DNA of 64,000 bases from Metallyticus violacea (Eukaryota; Arthropoda; Insecta; Mantodea; Metallyticidae), in the NCBI GenBank assembly GCA_030762175.1, contig CM060842.1, positions 70,111,501 through 70,175,500 of the forward strand, given 5' to 3'. The notes beneath the pieces were generated by a model, which searched no databases, was not told where the DNA came from, and saw nothing but the letters and a program-made list of their open reading frames with translations. Positions 12,023 to 24,609 of the stretch are shown here, piece after piece. Position numbers and translations under genes: made by a program. Every line of letters begins with the position of its first letter. Position 1 is the stretch's first letter.

Positions 12023-12226
12023 GAAGTGCCGTACGTCATGATGCACTATGGGAAGAACTACACCGGAAATGCCAGGTTCTACGGTTTCTGCGTGGATCTC
12101 CTGGAGCGAGTGTCGCAGTATGTCGGGTTCGACTACATTCTGGACCTAGTGCCAGATAAGAAGTACGGTGCTCAAGATCCTGTGACCGGCGAGTGGAACG
12201 GAATGGTTCTCCAGCTTATGAAGCAT
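12023..12226 (+). CDS. Kainate-type glutamate receptor, S1 ligand-binding exon, copy A
   Basis: This is a 204-nt exon (68 codons, phase 0/0) from acag|GAAGTGCCG to AAGCAT|gtaggt. It encodes EVPYVMM..., GNARFYGFCVDLLERV, GFDYILDLVPDKKYGAQD and GEWNGMVLQLMKH. These are the first strands and helix of the S1 half of the glutamate-binding clamshell. The Tyr of KYG, the counterpart of the aromatic residue that caps the ligand in AMPA and kainate receptors, is kept at exon residue 48. A sequon (NYT) lies at residues 12-14. It is about 57% identical to copy B and the same length. Derived features include RFYG and ERV where kainate receptors usually have RFEG or RYEG and REL. The acceptor is weak. The likely role is an alternative to copy B, never both, because two S1 halves in series would not fold. 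Confidence 0.9.
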
Positions 12227-13430
12227 GTAGGTTTAGTAGCGTCTTGCACTTGGACTTAGAAGTATGTACGGGCACTTAGCAGTCTTCTTCCTCCGGGCTT
12301 CGCCAAGTAATTTATAGTCTTACCTATTAATTGAGCTTTGACATTACATGGCTAATGAGAGTCTGAAACATTGCACATGTTAATATTAATTGAAAAATAT
12401 TCACATCATTCCAGTTAATTTTGAAGTCAAATAGAACTGAACCTACAGTTAATTGTGAGAAGTGATTCGCTGTAAATTATGTTATACTAAAATGCAGCCT
12501 GTACTAGAGCACGGGCGATACGAAAACGACATTATAGAAAGCATGAATAAACTATTTCGGCTATCTGCTTTTTTGTTTATTTTGATAATTTTCTTTTTCT
12601 TTCTATATCAGGTTGCAGTGGTAATAGCAGATATATGTCAAGTACTTCCACTGTACTTTGTGAAAATTTGCCAGCGTTTTTAATTAATAACTCTTGAGTT
12701 CGAATAGAAATGACAGACTGCAGATTACTCAAGCTTGTGTATTCTTCAATATAAAAGTATAACATTTTACATTATTTATCTCTTAATCATTAATACAAAT
12801 TTTGAATCTGGAGCCTATTTCATCAAAGTGGGTTATTTATTCATATTGACAAGTTTGAATGAATCACGTTATTTAGTTCATTTCGTATTTTAATCTAAAA
12901 TTGAGCCTACTTTACGCATAAAAATGGGATAAAAACAATAAATGAAAGCATCAGCTTTCTGTTTCTTTACCTCTCTAAACTGAAAACCTCAAGAGTGCAA
13001 AATAAAATAATTAAGTCTATGAACTACTTAAAGTATGCAGACAGCATTGCATTTAAATAATGAAATACACTAAGACGATTATCACTTACCCGTCGTTTGT
13101 TTATAACCTAAAAGCAACTTCAACTGTTTATTGGAGCTTCGTATCTTCCATAAATAAAAGGCCGGAATTGTTTAGTAGATTTTTTCCCAAATCGTTTAAC
13201 ATTATAAAAAATACTCTTAAATTTGTAATGGTTCATCGTTATTTTGCTCTTTTATCCATCTAGGACAGAACACATTTTCATTTATTAACTTTGTTCATCA
13301 AATTAGGCTTTAAACCCTGTTTCATTGCATTTTGATCTATCAGAATTGTCTAAAAATAATTAATAATTAAACGCTCCAGAATGACAAATTAGTTACAGTC
13401 CAGGCCATGATCCAGATTTTTTCTTCACTC
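12227..13430. other. Intron between the two S1 exons, first part
   Basis: This AT-rich intron has no copy of the shared S1 exon (the ADLAV type), as would be expected if copy A belonged to its own complete gene. Open frames at 12462-12683 and 13060-13263 are AT-driven and have no motif. Confidence 0.5.
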
Positions 13431-13439
13431 TTGATTCCA

Positions 13440-13640
13440 AAGCTTGGTATAACACGTAATGTCATGGTCATGGTCAGAGATTGCCTGTAAACCCGGAGAG
13501 CGAGGGTTCTAATCCCTTAAGGTAAGGGTTTTTCCTGAAAAGGTGAATGCCAGGCAAATTTAGACGTTGTGGTCTCCAAGCTCATTTCATAAAAAAGCAT
13601 TCATTCATAGTCTCTGTAGATTTTCGTTGTTATGAGAGAC
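13440..13640 (+). repeat. SINE-like fragment with a B-box
   Basis: GAGGGTTCTAATCCC resembles a degenerate Pol III B-box. It is followed by a body with tttttcctgaaaaggtgaat and a terminal gagacgttaaaaa. The upstream half is poorly conserved, so this is called only as a probable SINE relic. Confidence 0.45.
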
Positions 13641-13649
13641 GTTAAAAAC

Positions 13650-15355
13650 TGGAAATATTTTGAATTAGCTTAACATACTATGTGAAAATAATCATATTAA
13701 CCGTAACGAGTGGCTAACTATGCAACCTGGCCGCAAATTCTAGGTTTTGAGTCGCCTACGAAATATGTACAAGACATAACCTCAAGAGATCTGCAGAGCA
13801 TTTACAAGTAGATTCAGATGGGGAGATTCGCTATTGTGATCCAACAAATCTGATGTATCAGATAATAAGAACATCGGCATAGCAAGGCGAAGACCCCGTA
13901 GTTCCAGTGCCATTCATGAGCTCCAATTTTTCGTAACTGATTCTGGTTCCAACAAACGGATTTTTTTAAAAAAAAATAACTCATTTCATAAAAGCCGGAA
14001 CAAATTATCAATATACGAGAAGTAGAAATAATAGGATTAACAATGACTTAATTGATTAAAAGGTAATGTATATTTGTAATATTGGTTCTTAACTTTCGTA
14101 TACAATTATTCGATGGATCTACCTAGTTTTGCTACTTTACAAATCAGTATCAACGAGAAAAGCTACAAATTAGTATTTGAAAACTCGTTTTCCCTCTGAA
14201 TTTCTATCAGTTCATAGCCTAACATAAAATATGATACAGCAATGCCAGTCTGAAGCTTTAAAGTATATTATGAGTAATCTAATGTCTTTAAGCAGCTACA
14301 TAATATATGTACATGAAATCATTCCAAAATAATCCAAATAATATGTAAAATGAGTACATATAAAGGAAGATAGCATTAGGTGTTAAGAATATAAATACCC
14401 TTTCTACAATGTCTAGGTTTTCATATATGTACGTTACATCTTGAGTATTTTGCAGAAATATGCTGTACAGGGAATGTGCAATGTTGCCCGGATTGAAAAT
14501 TAGCATGTTTCAGACTTTCGTATAGAGACTTTCACCTTGTATAGCGTAAAAGTATTTCTCCCGTTGAAATGGCTAAAATTCTTCTTTCAAAATTTCCAGA
14601 TTTAAAATAATCCAGTAAGTTACTATTGCAACCTATAGCACATACTGAACATGCACTTCCTCTCGTATGTCTTCTGTAGTTTACTTCCTAATTTTAATTC
14701 TAAGTGAGTTCCTTACCAAGCAGGTAAATCTGTTATATTGTTGTATTTATCTCTGGAACATGTACGATATGAGATGAGCTTCAGTTTTGTGGACCAAGGT
14801 ATGGAAATAAGAGGTATTACTGCACTTATACTCACATTGCACTGAAACAAGCAGTTTTGTCATTTAACACTCTTAAATATTCTAAAAACAGCACTATTCA
14901 GTGACACTATTTTAAAACTACCATACAAATGCTCTTCTAGACCACTATTTCTTGATATCGCACTTACTCGCGTTTTAGTACAGTCGTCGTGGAATATTGG
15001 GTATAGTTCATTTGTTTTAAGTCCTTCTCCTTGTTACATTTTCTCCTTGACCTGGCAATAACATTTAAAAATTAATGAATATTTTAATCTGATTTCTGTA
15101 ACATTTTAACAAAACTTTTACTAAATGTTTACATTAAAAGATGCAAATACACTGCAATCCTCACAGATCAAGAATGGATAGTATCAAATTTCACTGTCCG
15201 CAGTTTGCACGTTTGCCACATTTCCTCATATTGTTAATTAACCTTATTCAACACTTCCTCCTAGTCAGCATGCACACAGTAGAAGAACACTTGGCTGTAC
15301 TACTCTTAGATAAAAGAATTACACAGTTGGGCTCTATAATATTGTCAGATAGCAG
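13650..15355. other. Intron between the two S1 exons, middle part
   Basis: I see no assignable feature. The open frames at 13814-14011, 14288-14506 and 15141-15374 carry no known motif. Confidence 0.45.
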
Positions 15356-15635
15356 AGTCGGTCCTGCTGGTTAGGTCGTAACATACTTGCCTCGTAGACC
15401 CAAGATCGCGGGTTCAATCCATTTTCGATGGATTTTTTCGGGCATTACTAAGTATGGCTTCTTTCGGAAGGGAAGTAAAGCTGTGGGTCCCTGTCGTAGA
15501 TTTACGAAACGAAAAAGAACCTCAAGCTGAAAAGGAGAGGCCTCTGAGTAAAATTTACCGTCCGTTTCACTCCGTGAATTGAATGGGACGCTGATGACCT
15601 GAGATGTTAAAGAGTGTTCGTAAATAAACATATCA
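15356..15635 (+). repeat. tRNA-derived SINE, family A, copy 2 (degenerate)
   Basis: The same body as the copies at 5617 and 36793 is present (ATGGATTTTTTCGGGC, TTCGGAAGGGAAGTAAAGC, ATGGGACGCTGATGACCTGA, GTAAATAAACAT end). The tRNA-like head is damaged: the A-box region reads TGGTTAGGTCG and part of the B-box 3' side is lost. No clean target duplication was found. Confidence 0.85.
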
Positions 15636-15639
15636 ATTC

Positions 15640-17103
15640 CTTAAGCAGAGAATGAAAGTCCTCTCCTTGTAACGTTAAATTTACCAACTTCAGTTCCCAT
15701 TTTCTCAAGGACTACTAAAACTAATGAAATGAAGCTTTTACAGCATACAGATGCACATAATGAAATTTGCTCATCTATTTTCACTAGTATACCATGATCC
15801 TGATGCAAATTATAAACTATTTTCAATTGTTTGCTTTTTTCTGTTTTTTTCCCATTTTATTTATTTTACATTGTCACATTTTGTTCTAGCTCTACCATGA
15901 TAGGTCGACATAATCATAATATATAAATAAGTGCTATACTTCTCAAAGTGATAGCTCACACAAATTCTAAAAAAGGGAAAATTTAATCGAAAAAATGTAC
16001 TTTTTAAATAATGCAGCCAAAAAGTTATTACAGAAAAACTAACTTTTTGAGGAAAGCACCACCTCCAACATTGTAAAATAACAAAGGAGGATGTCATAAA
16101 AAAAAACAAATGCTGCCAATTTATGAAATACAAATTTTAATCATTCAAGACAAATCGCAGCCTTCTAGAGCAAATAGTTCCTGAAATATAGAAGTTAACT
16201 GAACAAATGTCGCGAAATCAGAAATAAAATTGCTTCTGCAGTGACATAATTACCAATTTATTAAAAATATTTACAACCAAGGAACATGAATGAAAATCAT
16301 ATCAAAATAAACAGAAAATTTCAAATATTTAAATAGTACTGAAAACAAAAAATATTATTTTGACCCCACTTCTCTTTGATAATTCCCTTAAAAAAGAAAG
16401 AATTAAAAGTAGCGAGCAGTATATAAGCGTTCTTTTGTCTTCAGTAAAATCTTATATTCAAAATTAAGAAATAAATCCAGGTTTAAGATTTTTATCACGC
16501 TCTCTTTATATCCATTTTACAAAAAAAGCAAATTACTATCGCTTACTTGGATCGATAAATAAATAAGTAAATACTTTAGTTGTTGTCTTTTGCCTGCTTA
16601 AGCTCAGTTGGAACTCTTTAGATGTTTGATAAGGATGTCGTTGTGCTAATCTTAAAGAATGGATTTGACAATTACAGCTGTACAGCATTTATGGAGAGGA
16701 AAATAATTCTGTAACACTTTGTTGCAGTGTAGGAATCAAAATGTTAGAGATGCTGGGGTTTACAGTACCTCTAACTAGACTAATTTTAAAAACTCAAAAG
16801 TAATAAGGTGGTGTATTATGTCAAGAAGAGGCAAGTAGGATTTAAAAGTATGTTCAGAAATAAAGCTGCTTTTTGCACATTACTTGAAACTTCTATTGAC
16901 AGTTGGGGGGCTTTCTCAATATAAGGGAAGGATAGGTCCAACTAATTTATTTATATGAGGTAAGGGAAGATTGAGGACTATTACTATCGTTGAGTGAACC
17001 TTGTAAACGTTTAAAAAACTCCTGACGTAGTTCAATTGTACTGATTAGTTTGAACCTAGTATCACGTATTGTAGATAGTGCACCTTGACCTTGGCCTCCT
17101 TAG
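15640..17103. other. Intron before S1 copy B
   Basis: This is AT-rich intron without recognisable elements. It ends in cctccttag, a moderately pyrimidine-rich acceptor that looks stronger than the one before S1 copy A. Confidence 0.5.
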
Positions 17104-17307
17104 GAAACCCCATATGTGATGCATCGAGCCCAGAGGAATCTCACTGGCAACGCACGCTATGAAGGTTTCTGCATCGACTTGCTTCGAGAAATCGCTGCCA
17201 TGGTGGGTTTCGAGTATCGAATTGAACTTGTTCCAGATGGTAAATATGGTGTGTATGATTTGGAGACCGGGGAATGGAATGGTATCGTGCGGCAGTTGAT
17301 GGACAAG
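17104..17307 (+). CDS. Kainate-type glutamate receptor, S1 ligand-binding exon, copy B
   Basis: This exon is 204 nt (68 codons, phase 0/0) from ccttag|GAAACCCCA to GACAAG|gtgagg. It encodes ETPYVMH..., GNARYEGFCIDLLREI, GFEYRIELVPDGKYGVYD and GEWNGIVRQLMDK. RYEGFCIDLLRE and DGKYG are close to vertebrate kainate receptors, so this copy looks like the canonical one. The KYG tyrosine and the sequon at residues 12-14 (NLT) are shared with copy A. It sits 4.9 kb downstream of copy A and 36 kb upstream of the shared S1 exon. Equal length and phase mean either copy can join exon 4030-4233 and exon 53640-53744 without changing frame. Confidence 0.92.
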
Positions 17308-17917
17308 GTGAGGTTCATAGCCTAAGAGGTAGGTTTTAATTATTTACTTTCTCTCATGCAATCCACGTACATTAAAACAGCGCTCACTAACCTCAATTTG
17401 CGCTTACATACAATCCTCTTTCTGCAACAAAGGATTTTATATGCCTATTTAATTAATAAGTGTGTAATTTAATTTTTGTGTTGTAATGTGTTATTTATAT
17501 GTGTATTTGTATCATGTCTTTTGATAGCACTTTTGGGAAGCAATAAACACATAAATTAGAAGCCGCTCCGAGGTTTATTTTCGAGAGTAAAGCTGCCTTT
17601 AAAGAATAGGTCACAAGTTAAACGTGTTTCAGCCTATTTCGCCAGCCCGAATGTGCGCGTTTATGAGCGGGTGTGGGCACAAACCTAAGCTCCCGGCTTG
17701 GAGAATAACAGGGTCATTAAACTGTCGAGCGAGTGACACTGAGAAAGATAACAAATTATAAAAATACATTTACAGTATGTTAGGAAGTCATAAAAACTTA
17801 TAACAATGTAAAAAAAACATGCCCCGTACAGTTATGCAATTCCACAGTTTTCTAAGCATCGACTCTCTGTATCGTTACTCGTTCGCCCTGCCTGCCATAA
17901 CTTTTATCAAGCTTCTA
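17308..17917. other. Intron, no recognised element
   Basis: I see nothing assignable between S1 copy B and the mariner element, apart from a slightly GC-richer patch at about 17560-17720 with no readable motif. Confidence 0.45.
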
Positions 17918-19233
17918 AGAGGGTAGGTCCATAAATTTTCGGTCTTACCATTTTCTAGGTATGATAAAGACGAAAACTATATTTCACTTTTCAGTATAGT
18001 TGCCCTTTGTTGCAAAACACTTCTCAGATCTTTGAATTACCGCCTATGGTGCCTCAGTAGTAAAAACGGAACATTTCAACCCCCCCCCCCCATAATATTC
18101 AGAAATTTTGGCTGCCAAATGGGCATAAACAGCGTCCATCACTTCTTCGTCCACTTAAATTACCTTCCTCGATGGTCCTTCTTGAGTTTTGAGAAGAGAA
18201 ACTAGTCACTGGGAGCTAGATCTGGGTTGTAGGGTGAACGGCGATCTCCTTGAAGTCACATTTCTTCACAGCTTCCTTTACAACAAGAGTTGTGTGCACA
18301 GGGTCATTGTTGAAGAAGGCGCACACCACCACTCATCTTTCCTGGCATTTTATCTTTGATGGAAGCATGTAGTCTGTACATTAGGCCAGAATAGTACTCC
18401 CCATTTACTGTGGTATTCCTCTCTTTGAAGTCAATGAAGAGTATTCCTTCACAGTCCCAAAAGATCGTGGCAATGATCTTGTTTGAGTGACCTTGACCTT
18501 TAGAGGTGTTACTTCGCCAGGTTTACACCACTCCATTGATTCTCTTTGGACAAGAGATCATAGTAGAGGATCATAGTTTCATCTCCTGTAACAATGGTTT
18601 GCAGAACTTCTCTCTCGTTGCCACATTGGCAAGGCTCCAAAAATGCCAATAGATGACTCGTTGCTGCTTTTGAACTGAGGAAAGAAGTCTAGGCACCCAT
18701 CTTACTCTAACCTTATTCATATTTAAATGTTCATGAATAATTCGAAGGACTTTTGTTTTAGAAAGGCCCAACGTTGTTGCTATTTCTGTAACTTTGAGCC
18801 GCTGGTCTGCCATAATTTCTCCTTCCACAAGAGCGATGTTTTCAGGAGTGATTACCTCCCAGGGCCGACCTGCACGCTCTTCGTCTTCAATATTTTATTT
18901 TCTGGGCCCATTCGAAAAAGTTTGGCCCATTCTTTTACGGTAGAATATGAGCGGGATGCATCCCCACATACACCCTTCAATCGCTGTTTAATTTCATTTG
19001 GATTAAGTCCTTCTTTTGTGAAGAACTTAATAAAAGCTCGATACTCCATTTTAAACATGCCACAATCATCTACATATAGCCTTCTTTGTGTAACTACATC
19101 TGAACAACTGAACACACGGAGCGGAAGTTACAGCTGCAATTATTTACTTAACAGATTAGGTATGACACCAGATAAGGGTTTTGTGAAGGTGATAATCCTT
19201 ATCGGCGAGGCCGGAAACTTATGGACCCCCTCG
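17918..19233 (-). mobile_element. mariner element, near full length (1.3 kb), inactive
   Basis: Terminal inverted repeats are recognisable: gtccataaattttcgg near 17928 on the plus strand matches gtccataagtttccgg read on the minus strand from the other end. TA dinucleotides flank both sides (17916-17917 and 19234-19235), as expected for Tc1/mariner insertion. The minus strand encodes a mariner transposase. The N-terminal part (MEYRAFIKFFTKEGLNPNEI..., 19055 downward) runs to SVQVGPGR and is broken there by a one-base shift. It continues as VITPENIALVEGEIMADQRL and ITEIA/LGLSK-type HTH. After more shifts come IIATIFWDCEGILFIDF, AHNSCCKG and YNPDLAPSD. Length 1316 bp is typical of mariner. Frameshifts and stops make the transposase non-functional. 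Confidence 0.9.
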
Positions 19234-19239
19234 TAAGTG

Positions 19240-22200
19240 GAAGATCGCGGATTCAGTTTTATTCGCTTTACGCATTGTCGAATAATTTATAGTATGAGAA
19301 TATCTGCAAAATCACGTTTATCTCTAAAAGTGTTCTAATAAATGGTAAAGTCTCTTTAATGTTTTATCCTTACGTGCTCTCCCTAAGTGCAGAAGGAGTA
19401 AATCATAGAACGGTAATAGACAGTGGCAAAACATGACTATTTATATAGGGTAGGCAGAGACATGGAATGTCGAAATTAGTGGAAGACCTAATTAATGCTA
19501 AATACACCAGAAAAAAAAAACTCTTTAATGTTATCATTAACATTTTCTTGTTAAAAATTATTACATTGTAGCTGTAATAATGTAACTGCTAGTTAAATTC
19601 CTAACAATATTTAAAATAGCTCATGTTCCATGACCCATCTTCTTAAATCTGTTTTAACAACCTGTTCCGGTCCATTTCTGTGCAAATGCATCAATCACTA
19701 TTGAAATTAATTCTCTATGTTTGACCTTCTTACCACAATCCTAGTAAGATATTGCACCTTTTTACCGAAGTTGACAGTTACGTAGAAATAGCAAGAAAAG
19801 AGCTAAAATGAGTTGCCAATCCTTCAACCTTAAACTAAAATGTGATTAATCGAGTTTGAGAATGAGTTGTAAATATAAGAAGTCTTGTAAGTTGTATTTA
19901 CTATAAAATAAAATAATTGCGTCATTTCATATTATCACAAAATAACCAAAAACAGCGAAATATGTCTTTTTTTTAATTTTTGCATCGTCTGCACCCCGGT
20001 ACTTGTTGGGGTTGTACAAATTTCCGAAGACATATTAAACAGGGCCGAGTCCAGGCAAACCGATAGATTATCTCCATCATAGACAACGTACAACCAAATA
20101 AATAAACATTTCAATTCGTCAATAAAAATAAGCACGTTTAAGCCAATACACTATTTTTGGGTAGGCTAACCCCACAGCCCTAATACGCTTCTCCCCTCGT
20201 GATAAATATTCAATTGAAATAAAATATTTTTCCGCAGAAATTGCAAAAAGTAAAAAGAATAGTCAGTAAAACAAATAGCAGTATAATATAATTTATTTAG
20301 CACGAAATTGCGAAATAAACGTTTAGTCTTACCGTGAAGTTAAAATCATGACAATTCAGTGCTTTACTCCGTGTGTTCTCTACTGTGCATTATTTGACAT
20401 TCAGGCCTATTAATTTCTTTTTAATGTTTTATACATCCCTTTATTAAGGTGTAGTAATACTAATTATATGCATTAGCCGTTTTTCATGCATTTTCTTTGT
20501 GCTATGATTACTTAAAAAGTTCTGTATCCCTCGCATGCAATTGTTCTAATTTCGTATCAGTTAGAGACATATTCCAGTTGAAATATTATTTATAAATTGC
20601 AGAGATTAAGCTGTCCCTTTAATACTCATAGTACTTTAAAATGCAATAAGAAAATGACTCAGGTCGAATATTGTCGAGTAACTATCGATCATATGTTCAA
20701 AAAGATACTTTGCCAGGAAAATGTCTAAAAGGTATTGTTTTGCACGAAGTTTGCATCTTGCAGTACTGTCACGAGTCTTAGATTTATGACTTTTAACAAA
20801 ATTGAAAGAACCACTTCTTATTTAAGATGTCTAAAGAGGTGACTCGAGTAATCAGATGCAATTTAATGTTAGAGAAAAGTCGGAAATACTTTGAAGGCCT
20901 GTAAAGAATTTCGTAAAATAAATAATTTTTAAGAGAAAACATACGGTGTACCAAAATTCTAAAATTATACTCGTAAATGGTGTACTTTTATAATTTGTTT
21001 TAATTACTGCCTGAATTGATCGCAAGTATTGAAGAATTAGAGATTATATGACAATGTAGAATCGAGCAACTGCAAGGATGACTTGAGCTTTGGGCATCAC
21101 TTTTGCCTATCATTTCGCAGGGATAAACTAAATCACACTGTATAGCTAAATTTTCTTTTTAGTGCTATTAACTAAAAATAAATTACACTTTGTTTTTATA
21201 TTCGTTCTATTTATAAAATAAAGTAACAAAATCGTAGTTCAGCTAAAATATTTTTTAAAGTTAAACACCGTCAAATATATCAAATATTTATATATTACAC
21301 TATAACATTTGTAAGTTTCTTCATATGTTTATGAATTGCAGCAGCTGTGAATGTGTAGAAGGAAAAGAGCAATAGGGCGATTTTGCTTGAAATCAGACAG
21401 AAAATTTAAAACATTTGACCTCACATTTTTAACGTATTTTGCATTTTTATACTATTTCAAACTAAAAAGACAAATATTTTTATAAATATCACACCCCTAA
21501 TTGACCAAATACACCATAGAGAACATAGCTCTCGAATTCCTTAAAAATAAATCTGAACAATAGTTCATTTTAAAACTCACATCTTGCCGAACATTTTTGT
21601 AAAGCATAATCATAAATTCATAACATTAAAAGAAAATATATACATATATAAACGATTTCTACCCAAAGCAATTAAACATAAAAACGTGCAACTTTTCCTA
21701 TTTTTAAATCAAATAAATGTGGTTTACAATTAGTGTTTCAGGGTAAAGGAATAAAAAAGCAGTTTCACATCTGGAAGTAGTCCTTATGACTTGCATACAG
21801 CCAGCACTCTCAAGTCAAAACAGTACATCTGACTTCTCTATCTTGGTTCTTCACGACCATACGTGGGAGCAGCTAACAAGACCGGCGTATTCCTAACATA
21901 ATTTAACGAAATTATTTTTAGAGTTCTTCTTTATAGGACATCAAAATAATATTAACAAAAAATTTACCATATATAGTGAGATAGAAAGAGAGAGCAATCA
22001 GTCTATATTTTTATTCTATTTCTATGGAATAGTTATTCTAATATGAATTAATTTATTTATATCACTGTTGAAATTTTATATTAAATATGATACACAAACA
22101 TTTAAAGAATGTGAGCTAATAGCTATATCTAATTTCTATTATTTTTAAATTTCTAGCATTAGTTTTTTCGTGGTTATGTTTTTATCGTACATTTTATAAA

Positions 22201-23330
22201 TGCAAGATAAATTTATCGCATTAAAACTAATAAAATTAAAAAAAAAGGCTCCCATATTATGATATACCTCTTAACAGTCGTTATATGTGTTTTAAAAGCA
22301 ATGCTGATTTTAAAGGGTTTTTATATGGATTTAACCTATACAAACGTGCTACATATTTTGTTACCACAAGCAGGTAACCCAGATCTTGCTACTATCCGAG
22401 AAGGCATTTTTGTTGTCTAATTCATGCCCATGCCACCTGTAAACTGGTCAATAAATTGTGAATTGGTTACGGAGAGCAAATGAAATCTTTTCAATCGCAG
22501 TACGAGTTCCTGCTACGACTGCTTCTGTAATTTTCTTGGAAGAAAGGAATTAACACTAAAATATTTCCAGCTCATTCCAAGTCTAGATCATTCTGAAAAT
22601 TTGAGGTTAGCTTGTTGCGGCTCCGTATTTGTTCCGCTGTTACGAAGCTGAATGAACGCCAAGAGTTCGTCTTTGGGTTTTAATTCAGTGGAAAATGTAG
22701 GAACTCGGCCAAGTGTATAGAAATAACGACACCTCATTATCCTCCCACATTCGCCTTCGTGGCAATGGAATTTATGGATTTATTTCTAACATACTTATAA
22801 TAAAATACTAAAAATATTCAATATCCCTAGTAGTTTCGAGAAGGGTTCTTCTGTACTTTCTATAGCTATGCCCCATTTCAATAAGACATATTAGTATAGA
22901 CAATTAGAAACAATGTATACACAAGCTTTAAAAGTCAGACCTAATTGGAGTTAAACTACTTACAACTTGAAATAGAAAAAAAGACGAAAAGAATAGAATT
23001 GATTCAGCTTGTTTCTTTTCCTTTTTGCTTGAGGAACGCTCTCTATTTTCCCTTAAGCGCATTAACCATTCTGAAGGAACTAGAAAATCTCCTTTAATTG
23101 CTAATGACTTCTTAGAATTCTCTCGAAAAACTATAAGGGACCTCCCAGTTCATGCTATTTATTTTCCGCACAATAGGCAACTCTTAAAAGAAGACTTTAG
23201 CAGGCAAGAGAGTTTGCAACAGAGGTATTGTGTTGCAATTATAAACAATAAAATATTCAAAACGAAACCAGTTCACGTATCATCTTGAGGAGCAAAAATG
23301 TAAATTCATATGGCTGTGTGTGAAAAATGT
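19240..23330. other. AT-rich intron, no recognised element
   Basis: This is about 4 kb of strongly AT-rich sequence. No exon resembling the shared S1 exon, and no transposase, was recognised. The open frame at 23025-23288 (+) has no family motif. It is part of the 36-kb intron 17308-53639. Confidence 0.5.
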
Positions 23331-23331
23331 A

Positions 23332-24603
23332 CAGGGTGTACACAAATGGTTATAGCGGATTTAAACTTATATTTTTTCTCTGCTATATGTAATATAATTT
23401 TCAATCATAACTTAAATTGAAAAAAAACTGTGGAAATTACCATAACAAAATTACATGTGTTCAATATGGGATCCATTTGTGATACGACATACATCCAGCC
23501 GGTAGTCCATTTCTTGCCACACTGGTGTTAGCATGTCTGGTGTAACTGATCCAACTGCTGCAATAATTCTCCGTCTCCTACAGGTAGTGGTGGCACGTAT
23601 ACACTATATTTTATGTACCCGCAAAGTCACAGGGGCTCGGATCAGAGGACCTCGAATGCCAACGGATAAAACCCGCATTGTTCGGACCATGACGACCGAT
23701 CCAAAGATGGGAAATTTTGCATTAAACCATTCCCGCACATCGTTTAGGAAGTGGGTAGAGCGCCATCTTGTTGCCAAATTATGTTATTGCTCTGTTGATC
23801 TTGTAGTAGGGGAAACAGCCAATTCTGGATCATGTCTAGGTACATAAATCCAGTAACATTTTTTTCCAAGAGAAGAAAAGGTCCATAGATTTGTTGATGA
23901 GATATCGCACAGGAAGCGTTCAATTTCGGCAAATCTCGCACAAACTCTATATAATTTCCCATGGATTCTCTGACTCCGAGATACGAACATTATGTCTGTT
24001 CACTTTTCCATTAATTCGTCACTGAAAATTACGCGGTTAAGGAACGCATTATCTTCCTATTCCAACATTTCCGTGTTTAAGCTTCTGCTGACAGCATAAT
24101 CTTCAGGATTTAGGGCCTGTAGCAATTGCAGACGATACAGTCTTTGTTGGAAACGTTTTCTTAACACTTTCCACACTGTCATTGTTTGAATTGCTAGTTT
24201 TCGTATCGCCCGCCGCACAGATTGTTTAGAACTGCGCCCTAAAGTCATTCTGACACATTTACATTTCAAAGTGACGCATGCGGTTTTCAGGTGCTCTTTC
24301 CTTTGTAGAGACACCCGATCGTTTGGATCTGATTGTACCAAAAGGGGCGTTTAGACCAAATCTTCGCCTGTACGCCCGCTGAATTATGTTTCGCGAATTC
24401 CAAGAAACACAAAACTTTTTGCACATGAGTTGCTATGTTTTGTTTATTTCGTTACCATGGCTACAAAACAAAATAAAATCTGCGTATGAAGAATTGAAAT
24501 TTCTATAGTTATTCGTCAATTTAAGTTATGATCCAAAATTATATTGTATTCCGCAGAGAAATAATTTAAGTTTAAATCGCTATAACCACTGGTGTACACC
24601 CTA
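23332..24603 (-). mobile_element. Tc1/mariner-superfamily element with TIRs of about 50 bp, inactive
   Basis: Both ends read, inward, agggtgtacac..tggttatagcg followed by atttaaactta and a tttctctg block, forming inverted repeats of roughly 50 bp. The minus strand encodes a decayed transposase. An HTH part (SVRRAIRKLAIQTMTVWKVL, then LQLLQALNPEDYAV, about 24060-24340) is followed by GPFLLLEKNVTGFMYLDMI and QNWLFPLLQDQQ...IIWQQDGALP (23744-23962). A C-terminal RSSDPSPCDF remnant appears in another frame. The QQDGAPPH-like block and SPDLTPCDF-like end are typical of insect DDE elements of this group. Frame breaks show it is dead. Total length is about 1.27 kb. Confidence 0.88.
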
Positions 24604-24609
24604 CATGTT

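Noticed and set aside
18727..19236. 169-residue plus-strand open frame
   Set aside because: It is the antisense shadow of the mariner transposase on the minus strand.
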